Shown: positions 16,886 to 26,629 of the stretch, one piece after another
How positions within the stretch are numbered: position 1 is the first letter of the stretch
Layout: every line of letters begins with the position of its first letter
Assembly: GCF_000735455.1 (NCBI RefSeq)
Contig: NZ_JMPS01000009.1
Coordinates: 62,001 to 126,000, forward strand
Source of the DNA: Yokenella regensburgei ATCC 49455
Lineage (GTDB): Bacteria; Pseudomonadota; Gammaproteobacteria; Enterobacterales; Enterobacteriaceae
Length of the DNA stretch: 64,000 nucleotides
Direction: 5' to 3'
Notes under the pieces: generated by a model
The model's database searches: none
Told to the model about the DNA's origin: nothing
What the model saw: only the letters and a program-made list of their open reading frames with translations
Program-made: the position numbers and the translations under genes

Positions 16886-19189
16886 ATGGATGAGCTGGAA
16901 GCGGCAGTCACCGGGGAATCTTGCATGCGCGTTGACGCCATCGCAAAAGTCACCGGCCGCGCGCGCTACACCGACGACTACGTCATGGCAGGGATGTGCT
17001 ACGCGAAATATGTTCGCAGCCCAATAGCCCACGGCTATGCACAGACTATCGACAGCACCGCAGCACGGGCGTTACCCGGGGTGCTTGCCGTGTTCACCTG
17101 GGAAGATGTCCCGGACACACCTTTTGCCACCGCCGGCCACGCCTGGTCGTTGGATCCCAACAAACGTGATCTCGCCGATCGCCTTCTGCTTCACCGTCAT
17201 GTTCGCCATCACGGCGACGCGGTGGCGATTGTGGTCGCCCGCGACGAACTGACGGCCGAGAAGGCCGCGCACCTGGTTCACGTCGAGTGGGAATCGCTTC
17301 CCGTCATCACCTCTCCCGAAGCCGCGCTGGCTGAAGACGCCATTGCGCTGCACGAAGACGGTAACCTGCTCAAAAGCAGTGAAATCATGGCGAACGATCC
17401 GTTGGGAGCCATCTCTGGCGCGGATCACCAGTTCAGTAGCCACTTTCAGACCGCAGTGGTTCAGCATTGCCATATGGAAGGTGTCACCAGCTTCGCATGG
17501 ATGGAAGAAGATAAGCGCATCACTATCGTTTCCAGTACCCAGATCCCGCACATTGTCCGCCGGATCACCGCCCAGGCGCTGGGGATGTCATGGTCTTCAA
17601 TTCGCGTCATCAAACCCTACATTGGCGGCGGCTTTGGCAATAAACAGGACGTCCTCGAGGAGCCAATGGCGGCGTTTTTAACCTCGCGGCTCGGCGGTAT
17701 TCCGGTAAAGGTATCCCTCAGCCGGGAAGAGTGCTTTATGGCAAGCCGCACCCGCCACGCGTTCACCATTGACGCACAGCTGGGGATGGACAAGGACGGC
17801 ACCCTGAAGGGCTATCATCTCGATGTGCTGTCTAATACCGGTGCATATGCCTCGCATGGTCATTCGATTGCGGCAGCAGGCGGTAACAAAATCAGTTATC
17901 TCTACCCGCGCAGCGCCTTTGGCTACCACGCCCGCACCTGCTACACCAACTTCCCATCCGCCGGAGCGATGCGCGGCTACGGAGCGCCGCAGGTGATATT
18001 CCCACTCGAATCACTCATGGACGATGCCGCCGCGGCGCTTAATCTTGACCCGGTGGACGTACGTCTGCGCAACGTCGCCCAGGAAGGTGACGTAAACCCG
18101 GTGAACCACAAAACGATTTACAGCGCCGGTTTACCGGAGTGCCTGCGCAAAGGTCGGGAGCTGTTTGAGTGGGACAAACGTCGCGCCGAATACGCGAGTG
18201 ACCAGGGCAACCTTCGGCGCGGTGTTGGGGTGGCCTGCTTCAGCTACGGCTCTAACACCTGGCCGGTGGGCGTGGAGATTTCCGGTGCCAGAGCGTTGCT
18301 CAATCAGGATGGCTGTATTCACGTGCAGTGCGGTGCCACAGAAATCGGCCAGGGCGCTGATACGGTATTTACCCAGATGGTGGCCGAAACCATCGGTATG
18401 CCGGTCAACATGGTGCACGTGATTTCAACCCAGGATACCGACGTAACGCCGTTCGATCCCGGTGCTTTTGGCTCGCGCCAGAGCTATGTCGCCGCCCCGG
18501 CGCTAAGAGAGGCAGCACAACAGCTTCGCGAGAAAATCATTCTGCACGCCGCTGAAATGCTGCATCAGTCGGCGATGAATCTCACTATCCGCCACGGGAT
18601 GGTGGAAATGACCACCCGTCCGGGACTGACAATGGTCTCCGTCGCCGATGTGGCAATGGATGCCTTCTATCATCCGGATCGCGGTAACCAGCTTTCAGCA
18701 GAGGCCTCGGTGAAAACCCGCACCAACCCCCCCACCTTTGGCTGCTCGTTTGTCGATCTCACCGTCGATATCGCGTTGTGCAAAATCACCATCAACCGGA
18801 TCCTCAACGTGCAGGATTCCGGGCGGATCCTCAATCCACAGCTGGCAGCAGGCCAGATGCACGGCGGAATGGGGATGGGGATCGGCAGCGCCATTTTCGA
18901 GGAGATGATCATCGATGAAACCAGCGGGCTTATCCGTAACCCGAACCTGCTGGATTACAAAATGCCAACCATGATGGATCTTCCGGATCTGGAGTGCGCC
19001 TTTGTCGAAAGCTGCGAGCCACAGTCAGCCTACGGCCACAAGTCGCTTGGCGAACCGCCGTTAATCCCGATAGCGCCCGCCATTCGTAATGCCGTCCGTA
19101 TGGCCACCGGTGTGGGGATTAACACGCTGCCGCTAACGCCAAAGCGCCTGTTCATTGAATTCCGTCGGGCCGGACTGATTAAAGGATAA
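16886..19189 (+). CDS. xdhA: XdhA, molybdenum-binding subunit of xanthine dehydrogenase
   Basis: A 767-residue molybdopterin subunit of the xanthine dehydrogenase family. The N-terminal a/b hammerhead domain spans about residues 20-130. The molybdenum-cofactor half carries GGGFGNKQD, AGAMRGYGAPQ, ATEIGQGADT and, near the C-terminus, the active-site glutamate in YGHKSLGEPP. The start at 16886 has GGGGG at 16876-16880 and lies downstream of the predicted transcription start; the second Met at 16925 (MRVDAIAKV) matches the annotated E. coli start and is the alternative. It forms a heterotrimer with XdhB (FAD) and XdhC (2Fe-2S) and oxidises hypoxanthine and/or xanthine. Confidence 0.93.
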   Translation: MDELEAAVTGESCMRVDAIAKVTGRARYTDDYVMAGMCYAKYVRSPIAHGYAQTIDSTAARALPGVLAVFTWEDVPDTPFATAGHAWSLDPNKRDLADRLLLHRHVRHHGDAVAIVVARDELTAEKAAHLVHVEWESLPVITSPEAALAEDAIALHEDGNLLKSSEIMANDPLGAISGADHQFSSHFQTAVVQHCHMEGVTSFAWMEEDKRITIVSSTQIPHIVRRITAQALGMSWSSIRVIKPYIGGGFGNKQDVLEEPMAAFLTSRLGGIPVKVSLSREECFMASRTRHAFTIDAQLGMDKDGTLKGYHLDVLSNTGAYASHGHSIAAAGGNKISYLYPRSAFGYHARTCYTNFPSAGAMRGYGAPQVIFPLESLMDDAAAALNLDPVDVRLRNVAQEGDVNPVNHKTIYSAGLPECLRKGRELFEWDKRRAEYASDQGNLRRGVGVACFSYGSNTWPVGVEISGARALLNQDGCIHVQCGATEIGQGADTVFTQMVAETIGMPVNMVHVISTQDTDVTPFDPGAFGSRQSYVAAPALREAAQQLREKIILHAAEMLHQSAMNLTIRHGMVEMTTRPGLTMVSVADVAMDAFYHPDRGNQLSAEASVKTRTNPPTFGCSFVDLTVDIALCKITINRILNVQDSGRILNPQLAAGQMHGGMGMGIGSAIFEEMIIDETSGLIRNPNLLDYKMPTMMDLPDLECAFVESCEPQSAYGHKSLGEPPLIPIAPAIRNAVRMATGVGINTLPLTPKRLFIEFRRAGLIKG

Positions 19190-19194
19190 TCGCC

Positions 19195-20070
19195 ATGTTT
19201 GATATTGAAACTTATCATCGTGCCCGCAGCCTGAAAGAAGCCCTCTCTCTTGCGGCGGCGCATCCTGAAGCGCGGCTTATCGCGGGCGGCACCGACGTGC
19301 TGATCCAGCTTCATCATCTCAATGCTAACTATCGGCATATCGTCGATATTCATGGGCTTGCTGAACTGCGCGGCATCAGCATTGGCGCTCAGGGTAACAT
19401 CCGGATTGGCTCCGGAACGACCTTCACTGAAATCATCGAGAGCCCGGTTGTGCAGCAGCATCTGCCCGCGCTGGCGGCCGCTGCAGCCTCAATTGCCGGA
19501 CCGCAAATCCGTAACGTTGCCACCTATGGCGGCAACATCTGCAACGGGGCCACCAGTGCCGACTCCGCCACACCTTCGCTCATCTACGAAGCCAGCCTTG
19601 AGATTGCCTCTGCAGAGGGGACTCGGGTTATTCCGGTACTCGGTTTCCACACCGGTCCCGGAAAGGTCGCGCTGCAGCCGGGTGAAATCGCTGTCGCGTT
19701 CCATTTCCCGCCGCAGGCGCAGGCGAATACCGGCAGCGCGCACTTCAAGTATGCGATGCGCGATGCCATGGATATCGCCACCATCGGCAGTGCCGCCTGG
19801 TGCCGTCTTGAGAACGACCACTTCCGTGAGCTGCGGTTAGCTTTTGGCGTTGCCGCCCCCACCCCCATCCGCTGCGTTCATGCAGAACAGACAGCACAAG
19901 GTGCGCCAGTGAGTGAACAAACGCTTACCGCCATCTGCGAAGCGCTGTTGCAGGACGTCTCTCCGCGATCGTCCTGGCGGGCAGAAAAAGATTTTCGTTT
20001 ACACCTGATTCAGACCATGGCGCAGCGCGTGATCCGCGAAGCTGTCGCCCATGCCGGAGGCACATTATGA
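19195..20070 (+). CDS. xdhB: XdhB, FAD-binding subunit of xanthine dehydrogenase
   Basis: A 291-residue FAD subunit of the CO/xanthine dehydrogenase medium-chain family. The FAD pyrophosphate loop is [14 protein letters not shown] near residues 24-37, and the second FAD motif is [19 protein letters not shown] near residues 104-122. It accepts electrons from XdhC clusters and passes them to NAD or another acceptor. It starts 5 bp after xdhA and overlaps xdhC by 4 bp. Confidence 0.94.
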   Translation: MFDIETYHRARSLKEALSLAAAHPEARLIAGGTDVLIQLHHLNANYRHIVDIHGLAELRGISIGAQGNIRIGSGTTFTEIIESPVVQQHLPALAAAAASIAGPQIRNVATYGGNICNGATSADSATPSLIYEASLEIASAEGTRVIPVLGFHTGPGKVALQPGEIAVAFHFPPQAQANTGSAHFKYAMRDAMDIATIGSAAWCRLENDHFRELRLAFGVAAPTPIRCVHAEQTAQGAPVSEQTLTAICEALLQDVSPRSSWRAEKDFRLHLIQTMAQRVIREAVAHAGGTL

Positions 20071-20543
20071 ATCACGAATCCTGGGTAACCGTCGCCTGTA
20101 CGATTAACGGCTCCGCGCAGCAGTTTACGCTGTCACCGGCAACGCCGCTCTCCACCCTGCTGCGTTCTCACGGGTTGCTCAGCATCAAGCAGGGTTGCAG
20201 CGTGGGCGAATGTGGGGCCTGCACCGTACTGATTGACGGCGTGGCGATAGACAGCTGCCTGTATCTTGCCAGCTGGGTAGACGGCAAAAGCATCAGCACG
20301 CTGGAAGGAGAATCGGTCGGGGGCGAGATCTCAAAGATCCAGCAGGCCTACGCGAAATCAGGATCGGTGCAGTGCGGGTTCTGTACGCCTGGACTGGTCA
20401 TGGCGACCAAAGCGCTACTGGCAAAACCGCATCAGAAACCCTTTACGGTGCAGGAGATCCGCCGTGGTCTCGCCGGAAATCTGTGCCGCTGTACGGGATA
20501 TCAGATGATTGTCGATACGGTTCGCGCCTGCGAACAGGAGTAA
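20067..20543 (+). CDS. xdhC: XdhC, 2Fe-2S subunit of xanthine dehydrogenase
   Basis: A 158-residue iron-sulfur subunit with two [2Fe-2S] clusters. The plant-ferredoxin-type cysteines are 44, 49, 52 and 64; the second cluster uses 103, 106, 140 and 142 (QCGFCTPG and CRCTGY). All eight are present. It bridges the molybdenum centre of XdhA and the FAD of XdhB. XdhD, further downstream, lacks such a functional domain, so XdhC might also serve it; that is inference. Confidence 0.95.
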   Translation: MNHESWVTVACTINGSAQQFTLSPATPLSTLLRSHGLLSIKQGCSVGECGACTVLIDGVAIDSCLYLASWVDGKSISTLEGESVGGEISKIQQAYAKSGSVQCGFCTPGLVMATKALLAKPHQKPFTVQEIRRGLAGNLCRCTGYQMIVDTVRACEQE

Positions 20544-20602
20544 AGTCGCTCATCGTTCAGGCTGCCGTTATGCCGCAGCCTGACCGAAGGCAGTGATTTC
20601 CG

Positions 20603-22381
20603 TCAGGCGGACATCAGTTCGTACTTCTTTATTTTGCGATACAGCGTGGCGATGCCAATCCCCAACTCATCGGCGGCTTGTTTCTTGTTGCTGTAACGCG
20701 ACAGCGCTTCACGGATCATCTGCCGCTCCATCTCTTCGAGGCCGGTCACGCCCTCTTCCTCAATTGCAGTGTGCATCACCGAGGTGCTGGCTGGCTCCCG
20801 CTCCGGCTGTTTGCCGCTGTGGATAAGGTTTGGCGGCAACAGCGAACTATCAACCACTTCGCCGGAAGGCACCACGTTGACCAGGTACTCAATCAGGTTG
20901 CTCAGTTCACGCAGGTTGCCCGGCCAACGATACTGTTTCAGCAGGGCGATCACATCCGGTGCGACGCCCGGGTAAACCAGGGAGAGGCGTCGGGTATGCA
21001 GATGCAGGAAATAGTGAATAAGTAGCTCAATATCATCCTGACGCTCGCGCAGCGGCGGCAGACGCAGCGGAATGACGTTCAGCCGGTAGTAGAGATCCTC
21101 ACGGAATTTACCGTCAGCGATAAACTGATCGAGATTCTGGTTGGTGGCGGAGATAATACGGATATTGACCGACACCGGATTGCTGGCGCCGACGGGCTGG
21201 ATCTCGCGTGACTCAATAGCTCGCAGCAGTTTTGCCTGCAGCGTCAGCGGCATATCACCGATTTCATCCAGGAACAGCGTCCCGTGGTTGGCTGCCTGAA
21301 TCAGCCCGGTTTTACCGTTAGCGGAAGCGCCGGTAAACGCCCCTTTGACGTAGCCAAACAGTTCGCTCTCCAGCAACTGTTCCGGAATGGCCGCGCAGTT
21401 GATAGCGATAAATGGTTTTGCTTTGCGATCGCTCAGCTTGTGGATAGCCCGGGCAACCACTTCTTTACCAGTACCGCTTTCACCAACGATAAGCACGCTG
21501 GACGGGCTTGGGGCAATACGACTTATCAGTTTTTTCAGCTGACGCATCGGCCGACATTCACCAACCAGATGTTCAATCTGTGGCTCATCCTGGGAAGGTG
21601 CCGTCGCAGACGAAGAGTGCGACTGATGAAACGCCATTAAAAAGAGTTGCTGATCCTGGATGGTATGTAACTGACCTATTATCAGTTCGCTTTTATCATC
21701 AAACGACACCACATGCTGCATATGGCCGCTGGTAAAATTACGTTCAAAGGTGAGCGGGCGAAAATGAATACTCTGGCCAATCATATTTCCCTGCGTCGCC
21801 CCGAGCACTTTTAACGCCGTCTGGTTAGCAAACTTCACGCGATTATCACCGCTCACCACCAGCACACCCTGATCCATATTTTCAATCATGGTTGAAAATA
21901 TCTTCTGGATATTATCGGCACCATTCTGATCGTCCAGCAATTTGGCAACAAATATAGAGGAAACATGACGGACATAATCTGAAAATTCATGCAGATTATC
22001 ATTTATGTGTTCCTGCTGCTCGTGGGTTACGGCAATCAGGCTGATAACGCCGACGCACCGATCCTGGTAGATAACCGGGGTGCCGAGAAAGGCTTTTTCT
22101 TTACAGTTGTCTTTACTGGTACATCCTTCACAGAGGGGGTCGAATCGTGAGTGAGTAACCACTTTTTCTTGCTTTGTTTCAAGAACATAGCGAAGCAATC
22201 TGGAATCCGCATTCAGCTTGCGACCAAGAGAGCGGCCGTAGGCACCCGTACCTGCAACACGACAAAGCTCTTCATCAACAATTTCAACATCCAGCTGCAG
22301 CACGCTTGAGAGCATGCGTGCAAAGCGCTGAATAGTAGGCTGTATTTGCATCAAAACTGATAATGTGTTTGAGGGTATCAT
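20603..22381 (-). CDS. ygeV: YgeV, sigma-54-dependent activator of the purine locus
   Basis: A 592-residue activator, the same length as E. coli YgeV. The N-terminal sensory domain (about 1-160) contains a Cys84-X2-Cys87-X5-Cys93 cluster that could bind a metal or iron-sulfur centre. A PAS domain follows (about 170-260), then AAA+ (about 280-510: GESGTGKE, YVKGAFTGAS with the sigma-54 contact loop, FLDEIGDM, RWPGNLREL) and a C-terminal Fis-type helix-turn-helix (KKQAADELGIGIATLYRK). I chose the ATG at 22379-22381 with AAAGG upstream; the in-frame ATG at 22402 lacks a ribosome binding site. It is convergent with xdhC and divergent from ygeW. It is the obvious activator for the -24/-12 promoters of the locus; the effector is unknown. 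Confidence 0.93.
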   Translation of the reverse strand: MIPSNTLSVLMQIQPTIQRFARMLSSVLQLDVEIVDEELCRVAGTGAYGRSLGRKLNADSRLLRYVLETKQEKVVTHSRFDPLCEGCTSKDNCKEKAFLGTPVIYQDRCVGVISLIAVTHEQQEHINDNLHEFSDYVRHVSSIFVAKLLDDQNGADNIQKIFSTMIENMDQGVLVVSGDNRVKFANQTALKVLGATQGNMIGQSIHFRPLTFERNFTSGHMQHVVSFDDKSELIIGQLHTIQDQQLFLMAFHQSHSSSATAPSQDEPQIEHLVGECRPMRQLKKLISRIAPSPSSVLIVGESGTGKEVVARAIHKLSDRKAKPFIAINCAAIPEQLLESELFGYVKGAFTGASANGKTGLIQAANHGTLFLDEIGDMPLTLQAKLLRAIESREIQPVGASNPVSVNIRIISATNQNLDQFIADGKFREDLYYRLNVIPLRLPPLRERQDDIELLIHYFLHLHTRRLSLVYPGVAPDVIALLKQYRWPGNLRELSNLIEYLVNVVPSGEVVDSSLLPPNLIHSGKQPEREPASTSVMHTAIEEEGVTGLEEMERQMIREALSRYSNKKQAADELGIGIATLYRKIKKYELMSA

Positions 22382-22542
22382 AACGTAACCTTTGAATATC
22401 ATAACTGGCTGATATCTATAGAGGTGTAAGAATTCTTATTGTTATAGAGCCATGATACTAACTTAGCGCCCACCAATATTGATAAAGATACGCTTTCTTT
22501 ATCATTACTTGATAAAAATATGGAAGAAGCATCACATTTTCA

Positions 22543-22555
22543 TATCAATATGAGA
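22543..22555. promoter_or_regulatory. Single TATCA-N3-TGAGA palindrome upstream of ygeW
   Basis: TATCA-ATA-TGAGA fits the pattern of the paired sites before xdhA, ygfK and uacT. No partner 20 bp away is present, and it lies about 220 bp upstream of the ygeW -12 element, so the arrangement differs from the other three promoters. It could instead act on ygeV. Confidence 0.4.
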
Positions 22556-22697
22556 ATCCTTAGGGTGGTTTTATCAAATTGGCGGATTTTCTAAGTTCCT
22601 CTCACGTTATTTCCCCTGCCGTACAAAAATTGACAAATTCATCCTTAAAAGCCAAACGTTTTCGTTTTTTAAAATAAGCCTCTCAACTGACTTTTTT

Positions 22698-22713
22698 CGT
22701 GATTTGAATCACA
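22698..22713. promoter_or_regulatory. CRP-like (or FNR-like) box upstream of ygeW
   Basis: CGTGA-TTTGAA-TCACA matches the CRP core TGTGA-N6-TCACA except for the first base. It also reads as GTGAT-N4-ATCAC, close to FNR. The same CGTGA-N6-TCACA arms occur upstream of ygfK. It lies about 54 bp upstream of the -24 element. Confidence 0.5.
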
Positions 22714-22757
22714 TAATCCCTGCCATTTTTACGCCAAAACGGCCCTTTCGAACGAAC

Positions 22758-22773
22758 TGGCACACTTATTGTT
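22758..22773 (+). promoter_or_regulatory. Sigma-54-like promoter of ygeW
   Basis: TGGCAC-N5-TTGT: the -24 half is perfect and the spacing is right, but the -12 GC is GT (22771-22772). It is directly preceded by CTTTCGAACGAA, a 12-mer also found just before the uacT -24 element. Predicted transcription start is near 22784, giving a leader of about 74 bases. Confidence 0.55.
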
Positions 22774-22857
22774 AAGTCATGAATATCGCTGTCAGTCACA
22801 GCCGATACGACAGCACATTCGTCATAAACGCCAGTCATTCACTACCAGGACTCAAAA

Positions 22858-24045
22858 ATGAAAACTGTTAACGAGCTGATTAAGGACATCAATACGCTGA
22901 ACTCCCATCTGCATGAGAAAGATTTTCTGCTGACGTGGGAACAGTCACCCGACGAACTGAAGCAGGTACTGGATGTTGCGGCGGCACTGAAAGCGCTGCG
23001 GGCCGAGAACGTTGCCACTAACGTCTTCAACAATGGCCTTGGCATCTCCGTCTTCCGTGATAATTCCACCCGTACCCGTTTCTCTTATGCTTCAGCGCTG
23101 AACCTGCTGGGACTGGCGCAACAGGATCTGGACGAAGGTAAATCTCAGATTGCGCACGGCGAAACCGTTCGTGAAACCGCCAACATGATCTCCTTCTGTG
23201 CCGACGCTATCGGTATCCGTGATGACATGTACCTCGGCGCGGGCAACGCCTATATGCGTGAAGTGGGTGCCGCACTCGACGACGGTCACAAACAGGGCGT
23301 ACTGCCGCAGCGTCCGGCGCTTATCAACCTGCAGTGCGACATCGACCACCCGACTCAGTCCATGGCTGACCTCGCCTGGCTGCGCGAGCATTTCGGCTCT
23401 CTGGAAAATCTGAAAGGTAAGAAAATTGCCATGACCTGGGCTTACTCCCCGAGCTACGGCAAGCCGCTGTCAGTGCCGCAGGGCATCATCGGCCTGATGA
23501 CTCGTTTTGGTATGGACGTCACCCTGGCGCACCCGGAAGGGTATGACCTGATCCCGGACGTCATCGAAGTGGCAAAAAACAACGCCAAAGCCTCTGGTGG
23601 TAGCTTCCGTCAGGTGACCGACATGGAAGAAGCGTTCAAAGATGCCGACATCGTGTATCCGAAGTCCTGGGCGCCTTACAAAGTCATGGAAAAACGTACC
23701 GAGCTGCTGCGTGCCGACGACCACGACGGCCTGAAAGCGCTGGAAAAAGCCTGTCTGGAACAGAACGCCAATCACAAAGACTGGCACTGCACCGAAGAGA
23801 TGATGAAGCTGACCAAAAAAGGCGAAGCGTTGTATATGCACTGCCTGCCAGCGGACATCACCGGTGTGTCCTGTAAAGAAGGTGAAGTCACCGACGGCGT
23901 CTTCGAAAAATACCGTATCGCAACCTACAAAGAAGCAAGCTGGAAGCCATACATCATCGCCGCGATGATCCTGTCCCGCAAATATGCAAAACCAGGTCTT
24001 CTGCTGGAACAGCTGCTCAAAGAAGCAAAACCACGCGTCAAATAA
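22858..24045 (+). CDS. ygeW: YgeW, knotted carbamoyltransferase
   Basis: A 395-residue transcarbamylase of the YgeW (UTCase) family. The carbamoyl-phosphate loop S70-T-R-T-R74 (RDNSTRTRF), the HPTQ motif (DIDHPTQSMADL) and the C-terminal HCLPAD are present. The family is distinct from ornithine and aspartate transcarbamylases; its natural substrate has long been unresolved. In this locus it most likely runs in reverse, yielding carbamoyl phosphate for YqeA and an amine (for example 2,3-diaminopropionate) for YgeX. First gene of ygeWXY-hyuA-yqeA. Confidence 0.93.
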   Translation: MKTVNELIKDINTLNSHLHEKDFLLTWEQSPDELKQVLDVAAALKALRAENVATNVFNNGLGISVFRDNSTRTRFSYASALNLLGLAQQDLDEGKSQIAHGETVRETANMISFCADAIGIRDDMYLGAGNAYMREVGAALDDGHKQGVLPQRPALINLQCDIDHPTQSMADLAWLREHFGSLENLKGKKIAMTWAYSPSYGKPLSVPQGIIGLMTRFGMDVTLAHPEGYDLIPDVIEVAKNNAKASGGSFRQVTDMEEAFKDADIVYPKSWAPYKVMEKRTELLRADDHDGLKALEKACLEQNANHKDWHCTEEMMKLTKKGEALYMHCLPADITGVSCKEGEVTDGVFEKYRIATYKEASWKPYIIAAMILSRKYAKPGLLLEQLLKEAKPRVK

Positions 24046-24053
24046 TACCCCTG

Positions 24054-24073
24054 GCCGGCCCCGTCGGGTCGGC
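24054..24073 (+). other. Intercistronic hairpin ygeW-ygeX
   Basis: GCCGGCCC at 24054-24061 pairs with GGGTCGGC at 24066-24073 (8 bp, one G-T pair) around loop CGTC. No T-run follows. It may act in mRNA processing or stability. Similar hairpins occupy the next two spacers. Confidence 0.55.
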
Positions 24074-24108
24074 TTCAACACCTCTGTAATGAAGGATAAG
24101 GACAGAAT

Positions 24109-25308
24109 ATGTCTGCTTTCTCACTGAAGATGGATATTGCCGACAACCGTTTTTTTAATGGTGAAACCTCACCGCTATTTTCGCGCCAGCAGGCGCAGCA
24201 AGCGCGTCATTTCCACCAGAAAATTACCGGCTACCAACCGACACCGCTGCATTCCCTGAACCAGCTGGCTGGCCTGTTCGGCGTAAACAAAATCCTCGTG
24301 AAAGACGAGTCACAACGTTTTGGCCTCAACGCATTCAAGATGCTGGGCGGCGCCTATGCTATCGCGCAGCTGTTATGTGAAAAATACCATTTAGATATCA
24401 ACGCGTTTTCCTTCGACACCATCAAGTCGAGCATCAAGGAAAAAATGACCTTTGCCACTACCACCGACGGCAACCATGGCCGCGGCGTGGCGTGGGCGGC
24501 AAAACAGCTTGGACAGAACGCGGTGGTGTACATGCCGAAAGGCTCCGCCAGGGAGCGTGTAGATGCGATTTTACGCCTCGGCGCTGAGTGCATCGTCACC
24601 GACATGAACTACGACGACACCGTGCGCCTGACCATGAAAAAAGCGCAGGAAAACGGCTGGGAAGTGGTGCAGGACACCGCCTGGGAAGGCTACACCAAAA
24701 TTCCAACCTGGATAATGCAGGGCTACGCCACGCTCGCTGACGAAGCAGTAGAACAGATTGCAGCAATGGGCATTGCTCGCCCGACTCACGTTTTCTTACA
24801 GGCAGGCGTCGGCGCGATGGCTGGCGGCGTGCTGGGTTATCTGGCTGATGTTTATGGCCCGAAACAGCTGCACTCCGTCATCGTTGAACCCGAGCTTGCG
24901 GACTGCGTGTACCGCTCCGGCGTGAAAGGCCAGATTGTCAACGTCGGTGGCGATATGGCGACCATCATGGCAGGCCTCGCCTGCGGCGAACCGAACCCGC
25001 TGGGCTGGGAAGTACTGCGCAACTGCGCCACCCAGTTTATTTCATGCCAGGACGCCGTCGCGGCACTCGGCATGCGCGTGCTGGGCAACCCGCTCGGTAA
25101 CGACCCGCGCGTCATTTCCGGTGAATCCGGCGCCGTTGGCCTGGGCATTCTTGCCGCCGTTCACTACCACCCGCAGCGCGAAGCCCTGATGCAGAAACTG
25201 GGCCTCGACAAAGACTCCGTCGTACTGGTCATCAGCACCGAAGGCGACACCGACGTGAAACATTACCGGGAAGTGGTTTGGGAAGGCAAACACCCGGTAG
25301 CACAGTAA
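24109..25308 (+). CDS. ygeX: YgeX, 2,3-diaminopropionate ammonia-lyase
   Basis: A 399-residue fold-type-II PLP enzyme. It splits 2,3-diaminopropionate to pyruvate and two ammonia. The PLP lysine is Lys77 (NAFKMLGG), and the catalytic Asp120 (TTTDGNHG) and Asp189 (VVQDTAWEG) are at the same positions as in the solved E. coli enzyme. AAGGA lies upstream of the ATG. It provides the carbon and nitrogen end products of the purine route. Confidence 0.96.
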   Translation: MSAFSLKMDIADNRFFNGETSPLFSRQQAQQARHFHQKITGYQPTPLHSLNQLAGLFGVNKILVKDESQRFGLNAFKMLGGAYAIAQLLCEKYHLDINAFSFDTIKSSIKEKMTFATTTDGNHGRGVAWAAKQLGQNAVVYMPKGSARERVDAILRLGAECIVTDMNYDDTVRLTMKKAQENGWEVVQDTAWEGYTKIPTWIMQGYATLADEAVEQIAAMGIARPTHVFLQAGVGAMAGGVLGYLADVYGPKQLHSVIVEPELADCVYRSGVKGQIVNVGGDMATIMAGLACGEPNPLGWEVLRNCATQFISCQDAVAALGMRVLGNPLGNDPRVISGESGAVGLGILAAVHYHPQREALMQKLGLDKDSVVLVISTEGDTDVKHYREVVWEGKHPVAQ

Positions 25309-25324
25309 CCGAATTTTAAATTTA

Positions 25325-25347
25325 GTTTCCCGCGATGAGCGGGGAAC
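25325..25347 (+). other. Intercistronic hairpin ygeX-ygeY
   Basis: GTTTCCCGC at 25325-25333 pairs with GCGGGGAAC at 25339-25347 (9 bp, one T-G pair) around loop GATGA, just upstream of the ygeY ribosome binding site (TGGAG). Confidence 0.55.
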
Positions 25348-25366
25348 ATGAACTGGAGAAATTACG

Positions 25367-26578
25367 ATGGCTAAGCACATCCCATTCAAACTGATTCTGG
25401 AAAAAGCAAATCACTATCAGGCAGACATGACCCGTTTCTTACGCGACATGATTGCCATCCCGAGCGAAAGCTGCGACGAAAAACGCGTGGTACATCGCAT
25501 CAAAGAAGAAATGGAAAAAGTCGGCTTCGATAAAGTCGAAATCGATCCGATGGGTAACGTGCTGGGCTACGTTGGCCACGGCCCTCGCCTGGTGGCGATG
25601 GATGCGCATATCGACACCGTGGGCATCGGCAACATCAAAAACTGGAACTTCGATCCGTATGAAGGCATGGAAACCGATGAGCTGATCGGCGGACGCGGCG
25701 CGTCTGACCAGGAAGGCGGCATGGCTTCTATGGTTTACGCCGGTAAGATAATCAAAGATCTTGGTCTGGAAGATGAGTACACCCTGCTGGTCACCGGTAC
25801 CGTTCAGGAAGAAGACTGCGACGGGCTGTGCTGGCAGTACATCATCGAGCAGTCCGGTATTCGTCCGGAGTTCGTGGTGAGTACTGAACCGACCGACTGC
25901 CAGATCTATCGCGGCCAGCGCGGACGCATGGAAATTCGTATCGACGTGCAGGGCGTGAGCTGCCACGGCTCAGCGCCAGAGCGTGGCGATAACGCCATCT
26001 TCAAAATGGGCCCGATCCTGGGCGAACTGCAGGAACTGTCCGGCCGTCTCGGCAACGATGAATTCCTTGGCAAAGGTACGCTCACCGTTTCTGAAGTCTT
26101 CTTCACCTCTCCGAGCCGCTGTGCCGTTGCAGACAGCTGCGCGGTCTCTATTGACCGTCGTCTGACCTGGGGCGAAACCTGGGAAGGTGCACTGGACGAA
26201 ATCCGCGCCCTGCCAGCGGTACAGAAAGCAAACGCCGTAGTCTCTATGTACAACTACGACCGTCCGTCCTGGACCGGCCTGGTGTACCCGACCGAGTGCT
26301 ACTTCCCGACCTGGAAAGTAGAAGAAAACCACTTCACCGTGAAAGCCCTGAGCAACGCCTATGAAGGCCTGTTCGGTAAAGCACCGGTCGTCGACAAGTG
26401 GACCTTCTCTACCAACGGCGTATCCATCATGGGTCGTCACGGCATTCCGGTAATCGGTTTTGGCCCGGGCAAAGAGCCAGAAGCTCACGCGCCGAACGAG
26501 AAAACCTGGAAAGCACATCTGGTGACCTGTGCCGCCATGTATGCCGCTATCCCGCTGAGCTGGTTAGCAACAGAGTAA
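25367..26578 (+). CDS. ygeY: YgeY, M20-family metallohydrolase
   Basis: A 403-residue M20/ArgE/DapE-type amidohydrolase, equal in length to E. coli YgeY. Zinc ligands are expected at His81 and the catalytic Asp83 (MDAHIDTVG), with further acidic residues in [11 protein letters not shown] and VQEEDCDG. The dimerisation domain spans about residues 185-300. It probably hydrolyses an N-acyl or N-carbamoyl intermediate in the uric-acid route before YgeX; the exact substrate is inferred only from context. It is not a classical peptidase by neighbourhood. Confidence 0.92.
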   Translation: MAKHIPFKLILEKANHYQADMTRFLRDMIAIPSESCDEKRVVHRIKEEMEKVGFDKVEIDPMGNVLGYVGHGPRLVAMDAHIDTVGIGNIKNWNFDPYEGMETDELIGGRGASDQEGGMASMVYAGKIIKDLGLEDEYTLLVTGTVQEEDCDGLCWQYIIEQSGIRPEFVVSTEPTDCQIYRGQRGRMEIRIDVQGVSCHGSAPERGDNAIFKMGPILGELQELSGRLGNDEFLGKGTLTVSEVFFTSPSRCAVADSCAVSIDRRLTWGETWEGALDEIRALPAVQKANAVVSMYNYDRPSWTGLVYPTECYFPTWKVEENHFTVKALSNAYEGLFGKAPVVDKWTFSTNGVSIMGRHGIPVIGFGPGKEPEAHAPNEKTWKAHLVTCAAMYAAIPLSWLATE

Positions 26579-26593
26579 TCATCCCCTGTCATT

Positions 26594-26617
26594 CCCCCGC
26601 CACCGTGCTGGCGGGGG
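26594..26617 (+). other. Intercistronic hairpin ygeY-hyuA
   Basis: A perfect 9-bp stem CCCCCGCCA / TGGCGGGGG with loop CCGTGC fills the 51-bp spacer, ending three bases before the GGAG of hyuA. No T-run. It could partly attenuate hyuA or mark an RNA processing site. Confidence 0.6.
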
Positions 26618-26629
26618 CTGGAGACCAAA

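Larger units (their letters stand above)
22382..22857. promoter_or_regulatory. ygeV-ygeW divergent regulatory region
   Basis: A 476-bp AT-rich spacer without a gene. It holds a TATCA-ATA-TGAGA palindrome (22543-22555), an inverted repeat TTTATCA-N5-TGATAAA (about 22498-22516), a CRP-like box (22698-22713), a 12-mer shared with the uacT promoter (22745-22756) and a -24/-12-like element (22758-22773). The length suits divergent control with DNA looping. No clear sigma-70 promoter for ygeV was resolved. Confidence 0.6.

Noticed and set aside
22560-22600. Second -24-like TTGGCGG upstream of ygeW
   Set aside because: No GC at the required N10 spacing follows, so it is not a sigma-54 promoter.
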